Positions 32,334 through 41,373 of a stretch of 64,000 nucleotides of DNA are shown here, in pieces. This DNA comes from Pseudomonadota bacterium (GTDB lineage: Bacteria > Pseudomonadota > Alphaproteobacteria > Sphingomonadales > Sphingomonadaceae). Under the pieces are notes generated by a model. The model searched no databases. It had not been told where the DNA came from and saw only the letters and a list, made by a program, of their open reading frames with translations. Every line of letters begins with the position of its first letter. Position 1 is the stretch's first letter. The stretch spans positions 186,001-250,000 of the forward strand of contig JAEWZX010000030.1 of NCBI GenBank assembly GCA_023394965.1. The letters run 5' to 3'. A program made the position numbers and the translations under genes.

Positions 32334-33536
32334 TCAGTTTCGCGTCGCGGCGGTTATCTGCGCCACAAGTTCGCGAAAACCATCTCGGTTGGCCTTGCTC
32401 GTGGCTGTCTTCCAATTGCTCACGACCGCAACAACCACCCGCTCTTCCGGCACGATAGTTATGGCTTGGCCGAAAATCCCCTGTGCTCCGTACGTGCCAC
32501 CCGGATACGTCCACCATTGATAGCCATAGCCGAACCCCGGGGCCTGGGGCGCAAAGTTCACCAGCGGTGATCCGGCTGTTTCGAACCAACCTTCGGGCAC
32601 GACCCCGTTCCCGCCTTCAAGTGCGAATTGACCCATGCGGGCATAATCAGCCAGTCGCAGCGAGAGGCAGCAGCCGCCGATATTGCCGCCAGTCAGATCC
32701 TGCATCCAGAACAGCGGACCTTCGAAGCCTGCTGGTTCCACGATCTTTTCGGCAGCATAGGATGCCAGAGACTTGCCCGTAGCTTGTTCTACCAGCAGGC
32801 CCAGCAGGTTGGTTTCAAGAGTCTTGTACACCCACTTTTCGCCTGCCGGTGCCTCTCGCTTGAGAGTGCGAGCATATGTCACCACCTGCGATTCTCCGGC
32901 AACGGGCGCAATGCCGAGCATTTTGGCCACATCGCTATCGGGATCGGTGTAATCTTCGTTCCAGGCGACACCCGAGGTCATGGTCGCGATCTGGCCGACA
33001 GTTACGCCCTCGTAAGCCGTTCCGGAAAGAGAGGGAATAATTTCGGTGACCGGGGTGTCCACGCCCTCAATTGCCCCGTCCCTGATCGCAGCCCCCAACA
33101 GTGTAGAGGTGAAGCTTTTCGCCACGGAAAAGCTCGTCCAGCGACCCGTTGGCCCGAAGCCAAGACCATATTCTTCGAATACGATCTTTCCATCCTTGAG
33201 CACCATCAATCCTGCCGCATGGCTATCGGCCATATATGCGCGGATCGAAGTCTGTAGCGGTGCGGGCAGCTTTAGAGGCGAGCGCGGCAGAACGCGCGGT
33301 GACGAAGCCGGCGCAACGGTAAGCCCGGGAAACAGGCTTTCCATGTTGCGGAATGCAGCCGACCGGCGCTCGTCACTCCAAAACAGTATGGAGTCTGTCG
33401 GGTCCAGGCTCGCCATATCAGCGGGCGTGGACTGCGTAACCGCAGGCGTCGGCGTGGTCGTTACCGGCCTGTCCGATGTACCTGACACGCAACCAGCCAG
33501 CGCCAAGGCGGCTGTCGAAATCCAAAGCCTTCCCAT
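32334..33536 (-). CDS. beta-lactamase-family serine hydrolase, lipoprotein
   Basis: A 400-residue class C beta-lactamase/AmpH-EstB-like hydrolase. The ATG at 33536 has GGGAG 7 bases upstream and gives MGRLWISTAALALAGC with a lipobox (ALAGC). The catalytic SxxK is in WTSFSVAKSFTSTLLG (near residue 140), and the Tyr motif is likely WVYKTLETNLLGLLVE (Y-x-N-type replaced by ETN). The C-terminal box is YGYQWWTYPGG. Such proteins are mostly esterases or D-amino acid-peptidases and rarely true beta-lactamases. It overlaps none but abuts cfa two bases away. Confidence 0.86.
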   Translation of the reverse strand: MGRLWISTAALALAGCVSGTSDRPVTTTPTPAVTQSTPADMASLDPTDSILFWSDERRSAAFRNMESLFPGLTVAPASSPRVLPRSPLKLPAPLQTSIRAYMADSHAAGLMVLKDGKIVFEEYGLGFGPTGRWTSFSVAKSFTSTLLGAAIRDGAIEGVDTPVTEIIPSLSGTAYEGVTVGQIATMTSGVAWNEDYTDPDSDVAKMLGIAPVAGESQVVTYARTLKREAPAGEKWVYKTLETNLLGLLVEQATGKSLASYAAEKIVEPAGFEGPLFWMQDLTGGNIGGCCLSLRLADYARMGQFALEGGNGVVPEGWFETAGSPLVNFAPQAPGFGYGYQWWTYPGGTYGAQGIFGQAITIVPEERVVVAVVSNWKTATSKANRDGFRELVAQITAATRN

Positions 33537-33538
33537 TC

Positions 33539-34819
33539 TCACTCTCCCGTTTTTCTCAGTGTAACCTGGTGGACATCGATCCCACCTCCACGAAACCCGC
33601 CTTCACAATACATCAGATAATACCGCCACAGGTTGCAGAATCGGTCGTCGAAGCCGCGTGGTAGCCGCCCCTCGGCCTGCGCGGCATCGAAGTTGCGACG
33701 CCAGGCTTTTAGCGTATCGGCATAACCAGTCCCGAAATCATGCTGGTCCTGCCAGACAAGGCCACGTTCCTCTGCCAGCTTTCGAAATTCACTGGTCCGG
33801 ATCAGCAGACCGCCCGGGAAGACATAGGCCTGAATAAAGTCGGCGCTGCTGGCATAATCTTCGAACAGGTCTTCATGCATCGAGATGTACTGAATAGCCG
33901 CCTGCCCGTCGGCCTTCAGATTGCGCGCCACGCAATCCATGAAAGTGGGCCAGTATTCTCGCCCTAGAGCCTCGACCATTTCAACACTGACGATCGCATC
34001 GTACTGGCCTGCCGTGTCGCGATAGTCCTGCTTGCGAAAGTCCACCCTGGCACCGTGTTTATTGCGCGCCCAAGTGAGCTGTTCGTCCGAGAGACTGATC
34101 GCTGTGACGGCACTGCCTTTCGATGCAAGATATCCCGCCAGCGCGCCCCAGCCGCAACCTATTTCAAGCACCCTGTCGGCCCCATCGATCCGTGACGCCA
34201 GGGCTTCCCATTTACGACGTTGCGCGGCTTCTAGCCCGTCCGGACCGATGTCCACCGCGGAAGAATAGCTCATTGTCGGATCGAGCCATGCTTCGTAAAA
34301 GTCGTTGCCCAGATCGTAATGAGCGCTGATATTCTTCTGCGCGCCTTCATGGGTATTGCGATTGAGCAGATGAGCCAGCTTCAGCGCCTGGCGGAACCGC
34401 CCCTTCGCTCGGGCCGTGTCACCCAGTCGACCGGCATGTTGCATGAACAGCGCGAACAGCGGCACGGGATCCGGGCTCCACCATTCGCCCGCCTCCCATG
34501 CCTGATACCACCCCACCGACCCGTTACTGGCAAGGCGGATCAGGGCGTTCCAGCTTCGCAGTTCCACTTCGCATTCGAAACTAGGGGTGCGGTTGCCAAG
34601 CACCCGGCGGGTGCCATCCGGCAGCGTGCCATGGATCGTGCCCGAAACCAGTGCCTGATCGATACGGTCGAGTATCTTGCCGAAGCCGGGCGATGTAATC
34701 CGGGCAAACCAACCGGGTTTACGCGCAAAGCGTTGAGATCCGGAAAGCAGCTCGCGGCCGCGCTGTGTGGTGGGCATGTGCATTGCGGCTGCTATGGCGT
34801 GTCGAGCCGTCCCGCTCAA
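33539..34819 (-). CDS. cfa: cyclopropane-fatty-acyl-phospholipid synthase family methyltransferase
   Basis: A 426-residue SAM-dependent enzyme. It adds a methylene group to unsaturated phospholipid acyl chains. The SAM-binding motif is RVLEIGCGWGALAGYLASKG (near residue 200), with NISAHYDLGNDFYEAWLDPT and the downstream ALGREYWPTFMDCVARNL. The N-terminal 110 residues form the usual cap domain with a DUF-like helical part. The start is uncertain: TTG at 34819 gives the longest product close to the photolyase stop, and ATGs at 34783 or 34777 are alternatives. It is followed closely by the serine hydrolase gene. Confidence 0.87.
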   Translation of the reverse strand: MSGTARHAIAAAMHMPTTQRGRELLSGSQRFARKPGWFARITSPGFGKILDRIDQALVSGTIHGTLPDGTRRVLGNRTPSFECEVELRSWNALIRLASNGSVGWYQAWEAGEWWSPDPVPLFALFMQHAGRLGDTARAKGRFRQALKLAHLLNRNTHEGAQKNISAHYDLGNDFYEAWLDPTMSYSSAVDIGPDGLEAAQRRKWEALASRIDGADRVLEIGCGWGALAGYLASKGSAVTAISLSDEQLTWARNKHGARVDFRKQDYRDTAGQYDAIVSVEMVEALGREYWPTFMDCVARNLKADGQAAIQYISMHEDLFEDYASSADFIQAYVFPGGLLIRTSEFRKLAEERGLVWQDQHDFGTGYADTLKAWRRNFDAAQAEGRLPRGFDDRFCNLWRYYLMYCEGGFRGGGIDVHQVTLRKTGE

Positions 34820-34822
34820 GCA

Positions 34823-36214
34823 TCACTTCGCCGCGCGATACGCCTCCAGCGCCCGTTCACGGGCTTCCCTGTGGCCGATCATCTTTGCGGGATAGTTCCC
34901 GCGCTGATCGTCTGGCGGATCATGAATGTCGTCATCGGAAATGTTTGCGAGTTCAGGTATATATTCGCGAATGTAGTCGGCGGAGTTGAACTTCTCGCTC
35001 TGAGTGAGAGGAGCCATGATGCGGACGAACATATTGCTGTCGACCCCGGTTCCGGAAATCCACTGCCAGTTGACGCCATTATTGCCATAATCCGCGTCGA
35101 CCAAGCAGTCCCAGAACCACTTTTCCCCATAACGCCAGTCGATCAACAGGTGCTTCACGAGAAAGCTGGCAGCGATCATCCGCACGCGGTTGTGCATCCA
35201 TCCCCTCTGCCACAGCTGGCGCATCCCGGCATCGACGACGGGATAGCCGGTCATCCCGCGTTGCCAGCACTGAAGATCTTCCCTTATCAGCCGCCCGGCA
35301 TCGGGGTTTCGCCACAGTTTGCGTTCGTCATAATCGCGGTAACTGTCGCGCGGATAATCGGGAAACTGGTCGATGACGTTCTGCGCATAATCGCGCCAGA
35401 TCAGTTCCTTGCCAAAAGTTCGCCACCCGTCGGAGCGCTTGTCCTTCAGCTTGTGCCACACCTGAGCCGGGCTGATTTCGCCCCAATGCAAATGGGGCGA
35501 CAGGCGCGAGGTGATATCCTGCGATGGCAAATTCCGCCCCTCGTCATAGTCGGCCACCTGATCGGCCCACCAGTCGAGCCGCGAATGCGCCGCCGCCTCG
35601 CCCACTTCCCAAAACGCCCTGATACCCCCGGCCCAATCGGGCTTGGTCGGCAGCAGGGCCCAATCCGAAAGCGTATCGCTTTCCGGCCAGCTATGCGGGG
35701 AATGGATCGTGTCCGGTTCCGGTAACGGGTCGCGCGGCGGCATGACGTCGAGCATCGCCTTCGAAAAGGGCGTATATATCTTGTACGGATCGCCAGCCCC
35801 TGTGGTGACGCTGCCCGGCGGCAGCAGATAATTGCCGTCATACAGGCACAGCTTGCAATCATCCCCCAGGGCGTCACGCAGTTCGTCTTCGGCTTCTTTC
35901 CACCACGGCTCGTAGTGGCGCATGGCGTGAATGCAGTGGGCACCGATTTCGTCCGCCAGTGCGGCGAGAACCTGCGGTGCGTCGCCCCTGCGCAGGACAA
36001 TCCGCGAATGGCGTGCGCCCAGGCTGCGCCCAAGACTGTCGAGCGAGTGATGCAGCCAGACCCTGCTGGCACCGCCATAGGCATGGTCTCCGGCACGCTC
36101 GTCGTCGAGCACATAGACCGGGACTACCCGGCCCAACCCAGCGGCGGCATGGAGAGCGGGCTGATCGGCCAGACGCAGGTCGCGCCGCAGCCACACAATC
36201 TGAACGGAACTCAT
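34823..36214 (-). CDS. phrB: deoxyribodipyrimidine photolyase (cryptochrome/photolyase family)
   Basis: A 463-residue FAD-dependent CPD-type photolyase. The N-terminal antenna-binding Rossmann domain begins VQIVWLRRDLRLADQPALHA. The FAD-binding helical domain has LIWRDYAQNVIDQFPDYPRD, the KWNPAGRL-type segment LWRNPDAGRLIREDLQCWQR, GYPVVDAGMRQLWQRGWMHN, and WFWDCLVDADYGNNGVNWQW. This is the standard photolyase order and length. The start has no strong ribosome binding site. It is divergent from the PAP2 gene with 41 bases between starts and is followed by cfa at four bases. Confidence 0.95.
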   Translation of the reverse strand: MSSVQIVWLRRDLRLADQPALHAAAGLGRVVPVYVLDDERAGDHAYGGASRVWLHHSLDSLGRSLGARHSRIVLRRGDAPQVLAALADEIGAHCIHAMRHYEPWWKEAEDELRDALGDDCKLCLYDGNYLLPPGSVTTGAGDPYKIYTPFSKAMLDVMPPRDPLPEPDTIHSPHSWPESDTLSDWALLPTKPDWAGGIRAFWEVGEAAAHSRLDWWADQVADYDEGRNLPSQDITSRLSPHLHWGEISPAQVWHKLKDKRSDGWRTFGKELIWRDYAQNVIDQFPDYPRDSYRDYDERKLWRNPDAGRLIREDLQCWQRGMTGYPVVDAGMRQLWQRGWMHNRVRMIAASFLVKHLLIDWRYGEKWFWDCLVDADYGNNGVNWQWISGTGVDSNMFVRIMAPLTQSEKFNSADYIREYIPELANISDDDIHDPPDDQRGNYPAKMIGHREARERALEAYRAAK

Positions 36215-36255
36215 GCTGTTGGAACCCGGACAATGCCGAGCTAGTTCCTGACCGC

Positions 36256-37011
36256 ATGAGCGACATCATCAACGATTCCCATCACCTTGCCGCCGAAACA
36301 GTTCGCCTGCCCGAACGCGGCTTCACCATCGATCGCGGAAAAGCCCTGCTTTCTGCGGCGGTGTTGTGGGCCGGATGGGGCATCATGGTCTATCTTGTTC
36401 TGCATTCGCAGACGGCGGCCTTCGACGACTGGGGATTACATCTCTACCGCACCGGCACCGATCTTGAGCCCATCGGCGGCCCACGCATCCACGAGGCGGT
36501 GCGCGATGTCACATCGCTCGGCGGCATATTCCTCAGTTCGCTGATCGTCATGGGTGCGGTTATTGCTCTCCTGTTCCTCAAATTGCGGCGCGAAGCCATT
36601 CTGTTCGGGGCGACGGTGTTTCTGGGCTGGATGCTGAACAATCTGATGAAATGGCTGATCGGCAGGCCTCGGCCAGAGATCGTCCCGCATCTGACCGAAG
36701 CGGGCGGCAACAGTTTTCCGAGCGGCCACAGCTTCGGTTCTGCCATGATCTACATCGCCATGGCTCTGGCGTTTGCCTCGCTCAGCAATCGGCATTCGGT
36801 CCGCTACACAATGATCGGGGCGGCGATGGTCATGTCGGCCATGATCGCGTGGAGCCGGGTGATGCTGGGCGTCCACTATCCCAGCGATGTCGTGGCAGGC
36901 TGGCTGGGCGGTGCCGCCTGGGCATTCACTGCGGCTGCGGTGCTGTATCGGCCAGTACGGGCAGTGGCGGAGCACGAGGTTCCGGGGGTGACGGGACTGG
37001 CCGCTCGCTGA
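36256..37011 (+). CDS. PAP2-family membrane phosphatase
   Basis: A 251-residue integral membrane phosphatase. The three PAP2 signature blocks are present: KWLIGRPRPEIV (KxxxxxxRP, near residue 132), FPSGHSFGSAMIY (PSGH) and SRVMLGVHYPSDVVAGWLGG (SRxxxxxHxxxD). About six hydrophobic segments are visible, the first around LLSAAVLWAGWGIMVYLVLH. Likely substrates are lipid phosphates such as undecaprenyl pyrophosphate or phosphatidic acid. The ATG at 36256 is favoured. The last 86 bases overlap the end of the convergent DUF457 gene. Confidence 0.9.
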   Translation: MSDIINDSHHLAAETVRLPERGFTIDRGKALLSAAVLWAGWGIMVYLVLHSQTAAFDDWGLHLYRTGTDLEPIGGPRIHEAVRDVTSLGGIFLSSLIVMGAVIALLFLKLRREAILFGATVFLGWMLNNLMKWLIGRPRPEIVPHLTEAGGNSFPSGHSFGSAMIYIAMALAFASLSNRHSVRYTMIGAAMVMSAMIAWSRVMLGVHYPSDVVAGWLGGAAWAFTAAAVLYRPVRAVAEHEVPGVTGLAAR

Positions 37012-37954
37012 AGAAATCGCTGCAGGCATCATCCGGAAGCGGGACGGAAAACCGGCCGACCGCACGCGGATCGGTAAAGCGCGCATCGCGCAGCGCAAGC
37101 GCGCCATCAGGGCCACGATGGACAAAGGGCGTGCGCGACCAGAACAGAAATGCCTCTATCTGCCGATCCGCCCTGGCCAGCTGCGCCAATCGGCAGGATG
37201 GCAGATAGGCATCGCCGATGTGTTCAACCCGCACATTCATGGATGGCCCGGAGAACCGGGGTAATATCTCGTACCGGCCATCGGGGTCGGGGAAAATGAT
37301 GTCCCGCTGCCAGAACGCCACCGGCACCGGCGCAGCAATCGGTTTGCCATAAGCGCCGTTCAGATTGCCGAGTTCGCTCATCGAGCGCGACGTGGCCCAG
37401 TTACCGCCGATATAGGCCAGTGCGATCATCATCCCGATCCAGGCGGGCCGCATCCAGTCCCCACCACGCTTTTCGCGGCGAAGAGAGAACCACGTGGTGA
37501 AGCCCAGCAGCGCCCACAGCCATACATCGATGATGAACAGCGTATCGCCATAGAACCAGCGATGGCTGAACGGTTCGAGCAGGCGAATACCATAGGAATT
37601 CAGCCAGTCGAACGCGGGATGGGTCAGGCAACCAAGCAGGCTGAGAAGATACAGCCATTTGAAGCTCACCGGGCGCCGCGTTTCCGGCCGCTTACCCCGC
37701 TTCGCCTGCCAACGGTCGAAACCCCATAGCAGCGCGGCAAGGATCAGCGGCAAAAGCACCATGGCCGGCGGCCCGTGCGTAATACCGCGGCGGAAACCGA
37801 GATGTTCCACCCCGTCCAGCCAGAAAAAGCATGTCGCATCGACATCGGGCAGATTCGCGCCGATAATCAGCGCGGGCATGGCCAGGCCGGTCTTTTTCTT
37901 GAGCCCCGCCTGCCCGATCACTGCCCCCACGAGGCTGTGCGTCAGATTATCCAT
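36926..37954 (-). CDS. membrane-bound metal-dependent hydrolase-like protein, YdjM/DUF457 family
   Basis: A 342-residue membrane protein. It opens MDNLTHSLVGAVIGQAGLKK, followed by ANLPDVDATCFFWLDGVEHL and RRGITHGPPAMVLLPLILAA, the typical histidine/aspartate-rich N-terminus of YdjM-like proteins. Several membrane segments lie in the first 200 residues, including YLLSLLGCLTHPAFDWLNSY. The C-terminal 140 residues are soluble and end in a proline-rich tail (PVPSPPEPRAPPLPVLAD), which lies opposite the PAP2 gene end. Function is unknown despite the hydrolase name. A TGTCAAC repeat lies 35 bases upstream of its start. Confidence 0.85.
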   Translation of the reverse strand: MDNLTHSLVGAVIGQAGLKKKTGLAMPALIIGANLPDVDATCFFWLDGVEHLGFRRGITHGPPAMVLLPLILAALLWGFDRWQAKRGKRPETRRPVSFKWLYLLSLLGCLTHPAFDWLNSYGIRLLEPFSHRWFYGDTLFIIDVWLWALLGFTTWFSLRREKRGGDWMRPAWIGMMIALAYIGGNWATSRSMSELGNLNGAYGKPIAAPVPVAFWQRDIIFPDPDGRYEILPRFSGPSMNVRVEHIGDAYLPSCRLAQLARADRQIEAFLFWSRTPFVHRGPDGALALRDARFTDPRAVGRFSVPLPDDACSDFFSERPVPSPPEPRAPPLPVLADTAPQPQ

Positions 37955-37988
37955 CGGCGTTCAGATTCGGAGCTGTCTTGCCGGCCCG

Positions 37989-38005
37989 GGTTGACACAGT
38001 TGACA
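37989..38005 (-). repeat. TGTCAAC tandem motif with 9-base period, copy 2
   Basis: On the minus strand this reads TGTCAACTGTGTCAACC, the same 17 bases as at 18738-18754. It lies 35 bases upstream of the DUF457 gene start and points towards that gene, so both copies have the same orientation relative to the gene that follows. On the plus strand the heptamer repeats once more loosely (GTTGACACAG twice). Confidence 0.6.
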
Positions 38006-38144
38006 CAGTCCTGATGCCGCTAACTGTGGTGCCCGATTGGGCGATAGGCACCCTGCCCTGGCGAGCATTCGAGAAGGAAAAGGTTCGGGGGTGGTCCATT
38101 GCCACACGGGCGTACCGTGCAGCGGCGATGTAGGAAAGTGTTTT

Positions 38145-38176
38145 GGTTCGCGCCGAGAGAGGCCAGGACGCGAACC
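38145..38176. other. perfect inverted repeat just downstream of korB
   Basis: Arms GGTTCGCG (38145-38152) and CGCGAACC (38169-38176) surround a 16-base loop, eight bases beyond the korB stop. Outer bases TGTAGGA and TCCTTACA also partly pair, lengthening the structure. No T-run follows on the minus strand, so it looks like a mRNA 3'-end protecting hairpin or a Rho-type end rather than a classical intrinsic terminator. Confidence 0.45.
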
Positions 38177-38183
38177 CGTATCC

Positions 38184-39218
38184 TTACACCGGATCTTGCG
38201 CCGTGCCGCTGACGGTCCAGGTCTGGCCCTTGCCCAGCAGCTTGGCAAGATTGGCTTCCTTGCCTTCACTCGCCGCAGCCTTTTCAGCCATGGCGGCGGC
38301 TTCGAAGGTCGGGCTCGGATCGTCATAGAGAACGCCCAGCGCCATCGGGAACGGGCCGAACGGCATTTCCACCAGCATATGCGCGATGGACCGGTTGGTC
38401 ACGTCGTGAACGATCACGCCCGCCGCTTCCCAATCGCCATCGGTGACATCGACCACTTCCAGGCTCAGCGTGTCGTGGTTCAGCGTGATGCCCTTTGCCC
38501 CACCGGCGAACAGCATGGGCTGACCGTTTTCGAGCCACAACTGCTGATCTTCCGCACCCTTGGGTGCGGCAAAATCGTTGAACACATCCTTGTTGTAGAC
38601 GATGCAATTCTGGAAAATCTCGATGAAGGCAGCGCCCTTGTGCGCATGGGCGGCCTTCAGCACATCGGGCAGGTGCTTCGATACATCGAACCCGCGCCCG
38701 ACAAAGCGCGCACCGGCACCCAGTGCAAAGGCAGCGGGGCGTGCGGGGTGATCGTAGCTGCCGATCGGCGTCGAAGGCGATTTGGTCCCTTCCCGGCTGG
38801 TCGGCGATGCCTGGCCCTTGGTCAGGCCATAGATCTCGTTATTGAACAGCATGATCTGCATGTTCACATTCCTGCGAAGAACATGCATCAAGTGATTGCC
38901 ACCAATGGACAATCCATCGCCGTCACCGGTCACCAGCCAGATGTCAAGTTCCGGATTGGCCAGTTTCGCCCCGGTCGCGAATGCAGGGGCGCGGCCGTGG
39001 ATCGTGTGGAAGCCGTAGCTTTCGACATAATAGGGAAACCGGCTCGAACAGCCGATGCCGCTGATGAACACGGTGTTTGCCGGGTCGGCACCGATCTGCG
39101 GCAATGTGCGTTGCACGGCCTTGAGGATGGCATAATCCCCGCAACCCGGGCACCAGCGGACCTCCTGATCGGTTTCCCAGTCCTTCAGCGTGGTTTCGAT
39201 TTTCACCGGAGCGTTCAT
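38184..39218 (-). CDS. korB: 2-oxoacid:ferredoxin oxidoreductase subunit beta (2-oxoglutarate type)
   Basis: A 344-residue TPP-binding subunit. The N-terminal EVRWCPGCGDYAILKAVQRT holds the CPGCG motif. The TPP/Mg site is LVTGDGDGLSIGGNHLMHVL (near residue 115), continuing NVNMQIMLFNNEIYGLTKGQ. It pairs with KorA, whose stop it overlaps by ATGA. Together they interconvert 2-oxoglutarate and succinyl-CoA, using ferredoxin, as an alternative to the 2-oxoglutarate dehydrogenase complex. A neighbouring perfect hairpin lies after its stop. Confidence 0.93.
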   Translation of the reverse strand: MNAPVKIETTLKDWETDQEVRWCPGCGDYAILKAVQRTLPQIGADPANTVFISGIGCSSRFPYYVESYGFHTIHGRAPAFATGAKLANPELDIWLVTGDGDGLSIGGNHLMHVLRRNVNMQIMLFNNEIYGLTKGQASPTSREGTKSPSTPIGSYDHPARPAAFALGAGARFVGRGFDVSKHLPDVLKAAHAHKGAAFIEIFQNCIVYNKDVFNDFAAPKGAEDQQLWLENGQPMLFAGGAKGITLNHDTLSLEVVDVTDGDWEAAGVIVHDVTNRSIAHMLVEMPFGPFPMALGVLYDDPSPTFEAAAMAEKAAASEGKEANLAKLLGKGQTWTVSGTAQDPV

Positions 39219-41197
39219 TCTGCGCCTCCTTCGGGGCTCGGCAACTGGTCATCATTCACAGGCACCTGCCCACCTTCATTGCCGTCCACACCGTCGAAAT
39301 ACTTCGCGATGGCAGCTTCCAGCTCGGCGATCTGGAAAGGCTGGCCACTGGTCTTGGTGAGCGGCGTGGCGTCGACGAGGAACTGGTCGCGCAGCACGGT
39401 TTTGAACTGGCCGGTGTTCATTTCGGGCACGAGGATATTGTCATACTTGCGCAGCAGCTCGCCCGTATTGGCAGGCATCGGCCAGATATGGCGGACATGG
39501 ATGTGGCTGACATCCATTCCCTTGCGGCGGCAATTGTCGACTGCGCGGCGGATCGGGCCGAAGGTCGAACCCCAGCCAACCACGGCAAGCTTGCCGCCGG
39601 CATTGTCGCCATCGGGGCCGAGCGTTACGCCCTGCGGGCCGAGTTCCTTGGCGATGCCGTCGATCTTGTTCTTGCGCAGATCGGTCATGCGCTGGTGGTT
39701 ATCCGGCGAATAATCGATGTTGCCGGTCAGTTCGTGCTTCTCGATCCCGCCAATGCGGTGCATCAGGCCGGGCGTGCCGGGCTTGACCCAGGGACGCGCG
39801 CCCTTTTCATCGCGCTTGTAGGGCTGGAAGATCTCGCCCCCTGCATCGTCGACCGCGTTCGGCTGGTCGAGGAATTGGGCCGGGAACGGCGTGAAATCGG
39901 CCGGATCGGGCACTTTCCACGGTTCGGCGGCATTGGCGATATAGCCATCGGTGAGCAGCATGACCGGGGTCATATACTGCACTGCAATCCGGCAAGCCTC
40001 GATCGCGCATTCAAAGGCGTCACCTGGGCTGCTGGCGGCGATCACCGGCATGGGCGCATCGCCGTTGCGGCCATAAACCGCCTGATACAGATCGCTCTGT
40101 TCGGTCTTGGTCGGCAGGCCGGTCGAAGGGCCGCCACGCTGCGAATTGACGATGACCAGCGGCAGTTCGGTCATGATGGCAAGGCCCATCGCCTCGCCCT
40201 TCAAGGCGATGCCTGGGCCGGAAGAAGATGTAACACCCAGGCTGCCGGCGTAGCTTGCACCGATGGCGGCGCAGATCGCGGCGATTTCATCTTCCGCCTG
40301 GAAGGTGGTGACGTCGAATTCCTTGAGCCGCGCCAGATGGTGCAGGATCGCGGAAGCGGGCGTGATCGGGTAACCGCCGAAGAACATCGGCAATTCGGCA
40401 AGCTGTGCGCCTGCCACCAAGCCGAGGCTGACGGCTTCCGCACCCGTTACCGTGCGATAAAGCCCCGGATCGCTGGGCACCGGATCGATATGAAGCTGTT
40501 TGAGCGGGCCGGACAGTTCGGCCGTTTCGCCATAGGCATGACCTGCATCCAGCGCGGCGATATTGGCATCGGCAATATCGGGCTTGGTTTTGAACTTCCC
40601 TTTCAGCCAGTCATGGATCGGTTCGCGGGGGCGATCGAACATCCACAGCGCCAGGCCCAGCGTCCACATGTTCTTGGACCGCAGCGCGTCCTTGTTGCCA
40701 AGCCCATAAGGCTTGACCGCCTCGATCGTCTTTTCGCTGATGTCGAAAGCCAGCACATCGAATTTCGCCAGGCTGCCATCTTCGAGCGGATTGGCATCGT
40801 ATTTCGCCTTGTCGAGATTGCGCTTGGTGAAGGCACCGGTGTCCGCAATGATCAGGCCACCCGGCTTGAGCGCGGCAAGGTTCACCTTGAGCGCGGCGGG
40901 GTTCATCGCAACCAGCACATCGGGCGCATCACCGGCGGTATTGATTTCGCGGCTGCCGAAGTTGATCTGGAAGGCCGAAACACCGAACAGCGTCCCCTGC
41001 GGCGCACGGATTTCCGCCGGAAAATCGGGAAACGTCGCCAGATCGTTGCCGGCCAGCGCCGTCGACAGGGTGAACTGACCGCCGGTCAGCTGCATGCCAT
41101 CGCCGGAATCGCCGGCGAAGCGCACCACTACGCTTTCGGGAGTTGCGGGGAGGCCGTCCTGCGAACGGTCGGCATCATTCGGGGCGACTGTCGCCAT
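39215..41197 (-). CDS. korA: 2-oxoacid:acceptor oxidoreductase subunit alpha (gamma-alpha fusion)
   Basis: A 660-residue subunit with the gamma domain fused in front of alpha. The gamma part has SVVVRFAGDSGDGMQLTGGQ near residue 25 and INTAGDAPDVLVAMNPAALK. The alpha part begins near residue 265 with FGGYPITPASAILHHLARLK, followed by GVTSSSGPGIALKGEAMGLA and NSQRGGPSTGLPTKTEQSDL. This order is typical of aerobic alphaproteobacterial Kor. AAGGAAG precedes the ATG at 41197. Codons further upstream (to 41272) are in frame but probably untranslated. No ferredoxin-type cysteine cluster is present in this subunit. Confidence 0.93.
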   Translation of the reverse strand: MATVAPNDADRSQDGLPATPESVVVRFAGDSGDGMQLTGGQFTLSTALAGNDLATFPDFPAEIRAPQGTLFGVSAFQINFGSREINTAGDAPDVLVAMNPAALKVNLAALKPGGLIIADTGAFTKRNLDKAKYDANPLEDGSLAKFDVLAFDISEKTIEAVKPYGLGNKDALRSKNMWTLGLALWMFDRPREPIHDWLKGKFKTKPDIADANIAALDAGHAYGETAELSGPLKQLHIDPVPSDPGLYRTVTGAEAVSLGLVAGAQLAELPMFFGGYPITPASAILHHLARLKEFDVTTFQAEDEIAAICAAIGASYAGSLGVTSSSGPGIALKGEAMGLAIMTELPLVIVNSQRGGPSTGLPTKTEQSDLYQAVYGRNGDAPMPVIAASSPGDAFECAIEACRIAVQYMTPVMLLTDGYIANAAEPWKVPDPADFTPFPAQFLDQPNAVDDAGGEIFQPYKRDEKGARPWVKPGTPGLMHRIGGIEKHELTGNIDYSPDNHQRMTDLRKNKIDGIAKELGPQGVTLGPDGDNAGGKLAVVGWGSTFGPIRRAVDNCRRKGMDVSHIHVRHIWPMPANTGELLRKYDNILVPEMNTGQFKTVLRDQFLVDATPLTKTSGQPFQIAELEAAIAKYFDGVDGNEGGQVPVNDDQLPSPEGGAE

Positions 41198-41373
41198 CCG
41201 GGTCTTCCTTGTCTGCACCGCCACGTTGCGATGCCGTTTCTTCTGGGATGCGCCACCTAGGATGCCCCCCATTCTCTCGCAATGAAGTTTCTCTGCTAGG
41301 CCAAAAAAGACGCATGGAAAAGTGCCGTGAACACGCTAAGTCCCAAAAAGCAACGCAAGTGGGAGAGAAGACA

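Noticed and set aside
38010..38183. Possible tRNA or small RNA with GGTTCG in the region after korB
   Set aside because: No acceptor stem or anticodon arm can be formed; only the hairpin at 38145-38176 is evident.
38037..41260. Two long plus-strand open frames opposite korB and korA
   Set aside because: Antisense shadows; their translations lack domains, while KorA and KorB motifs are clear.
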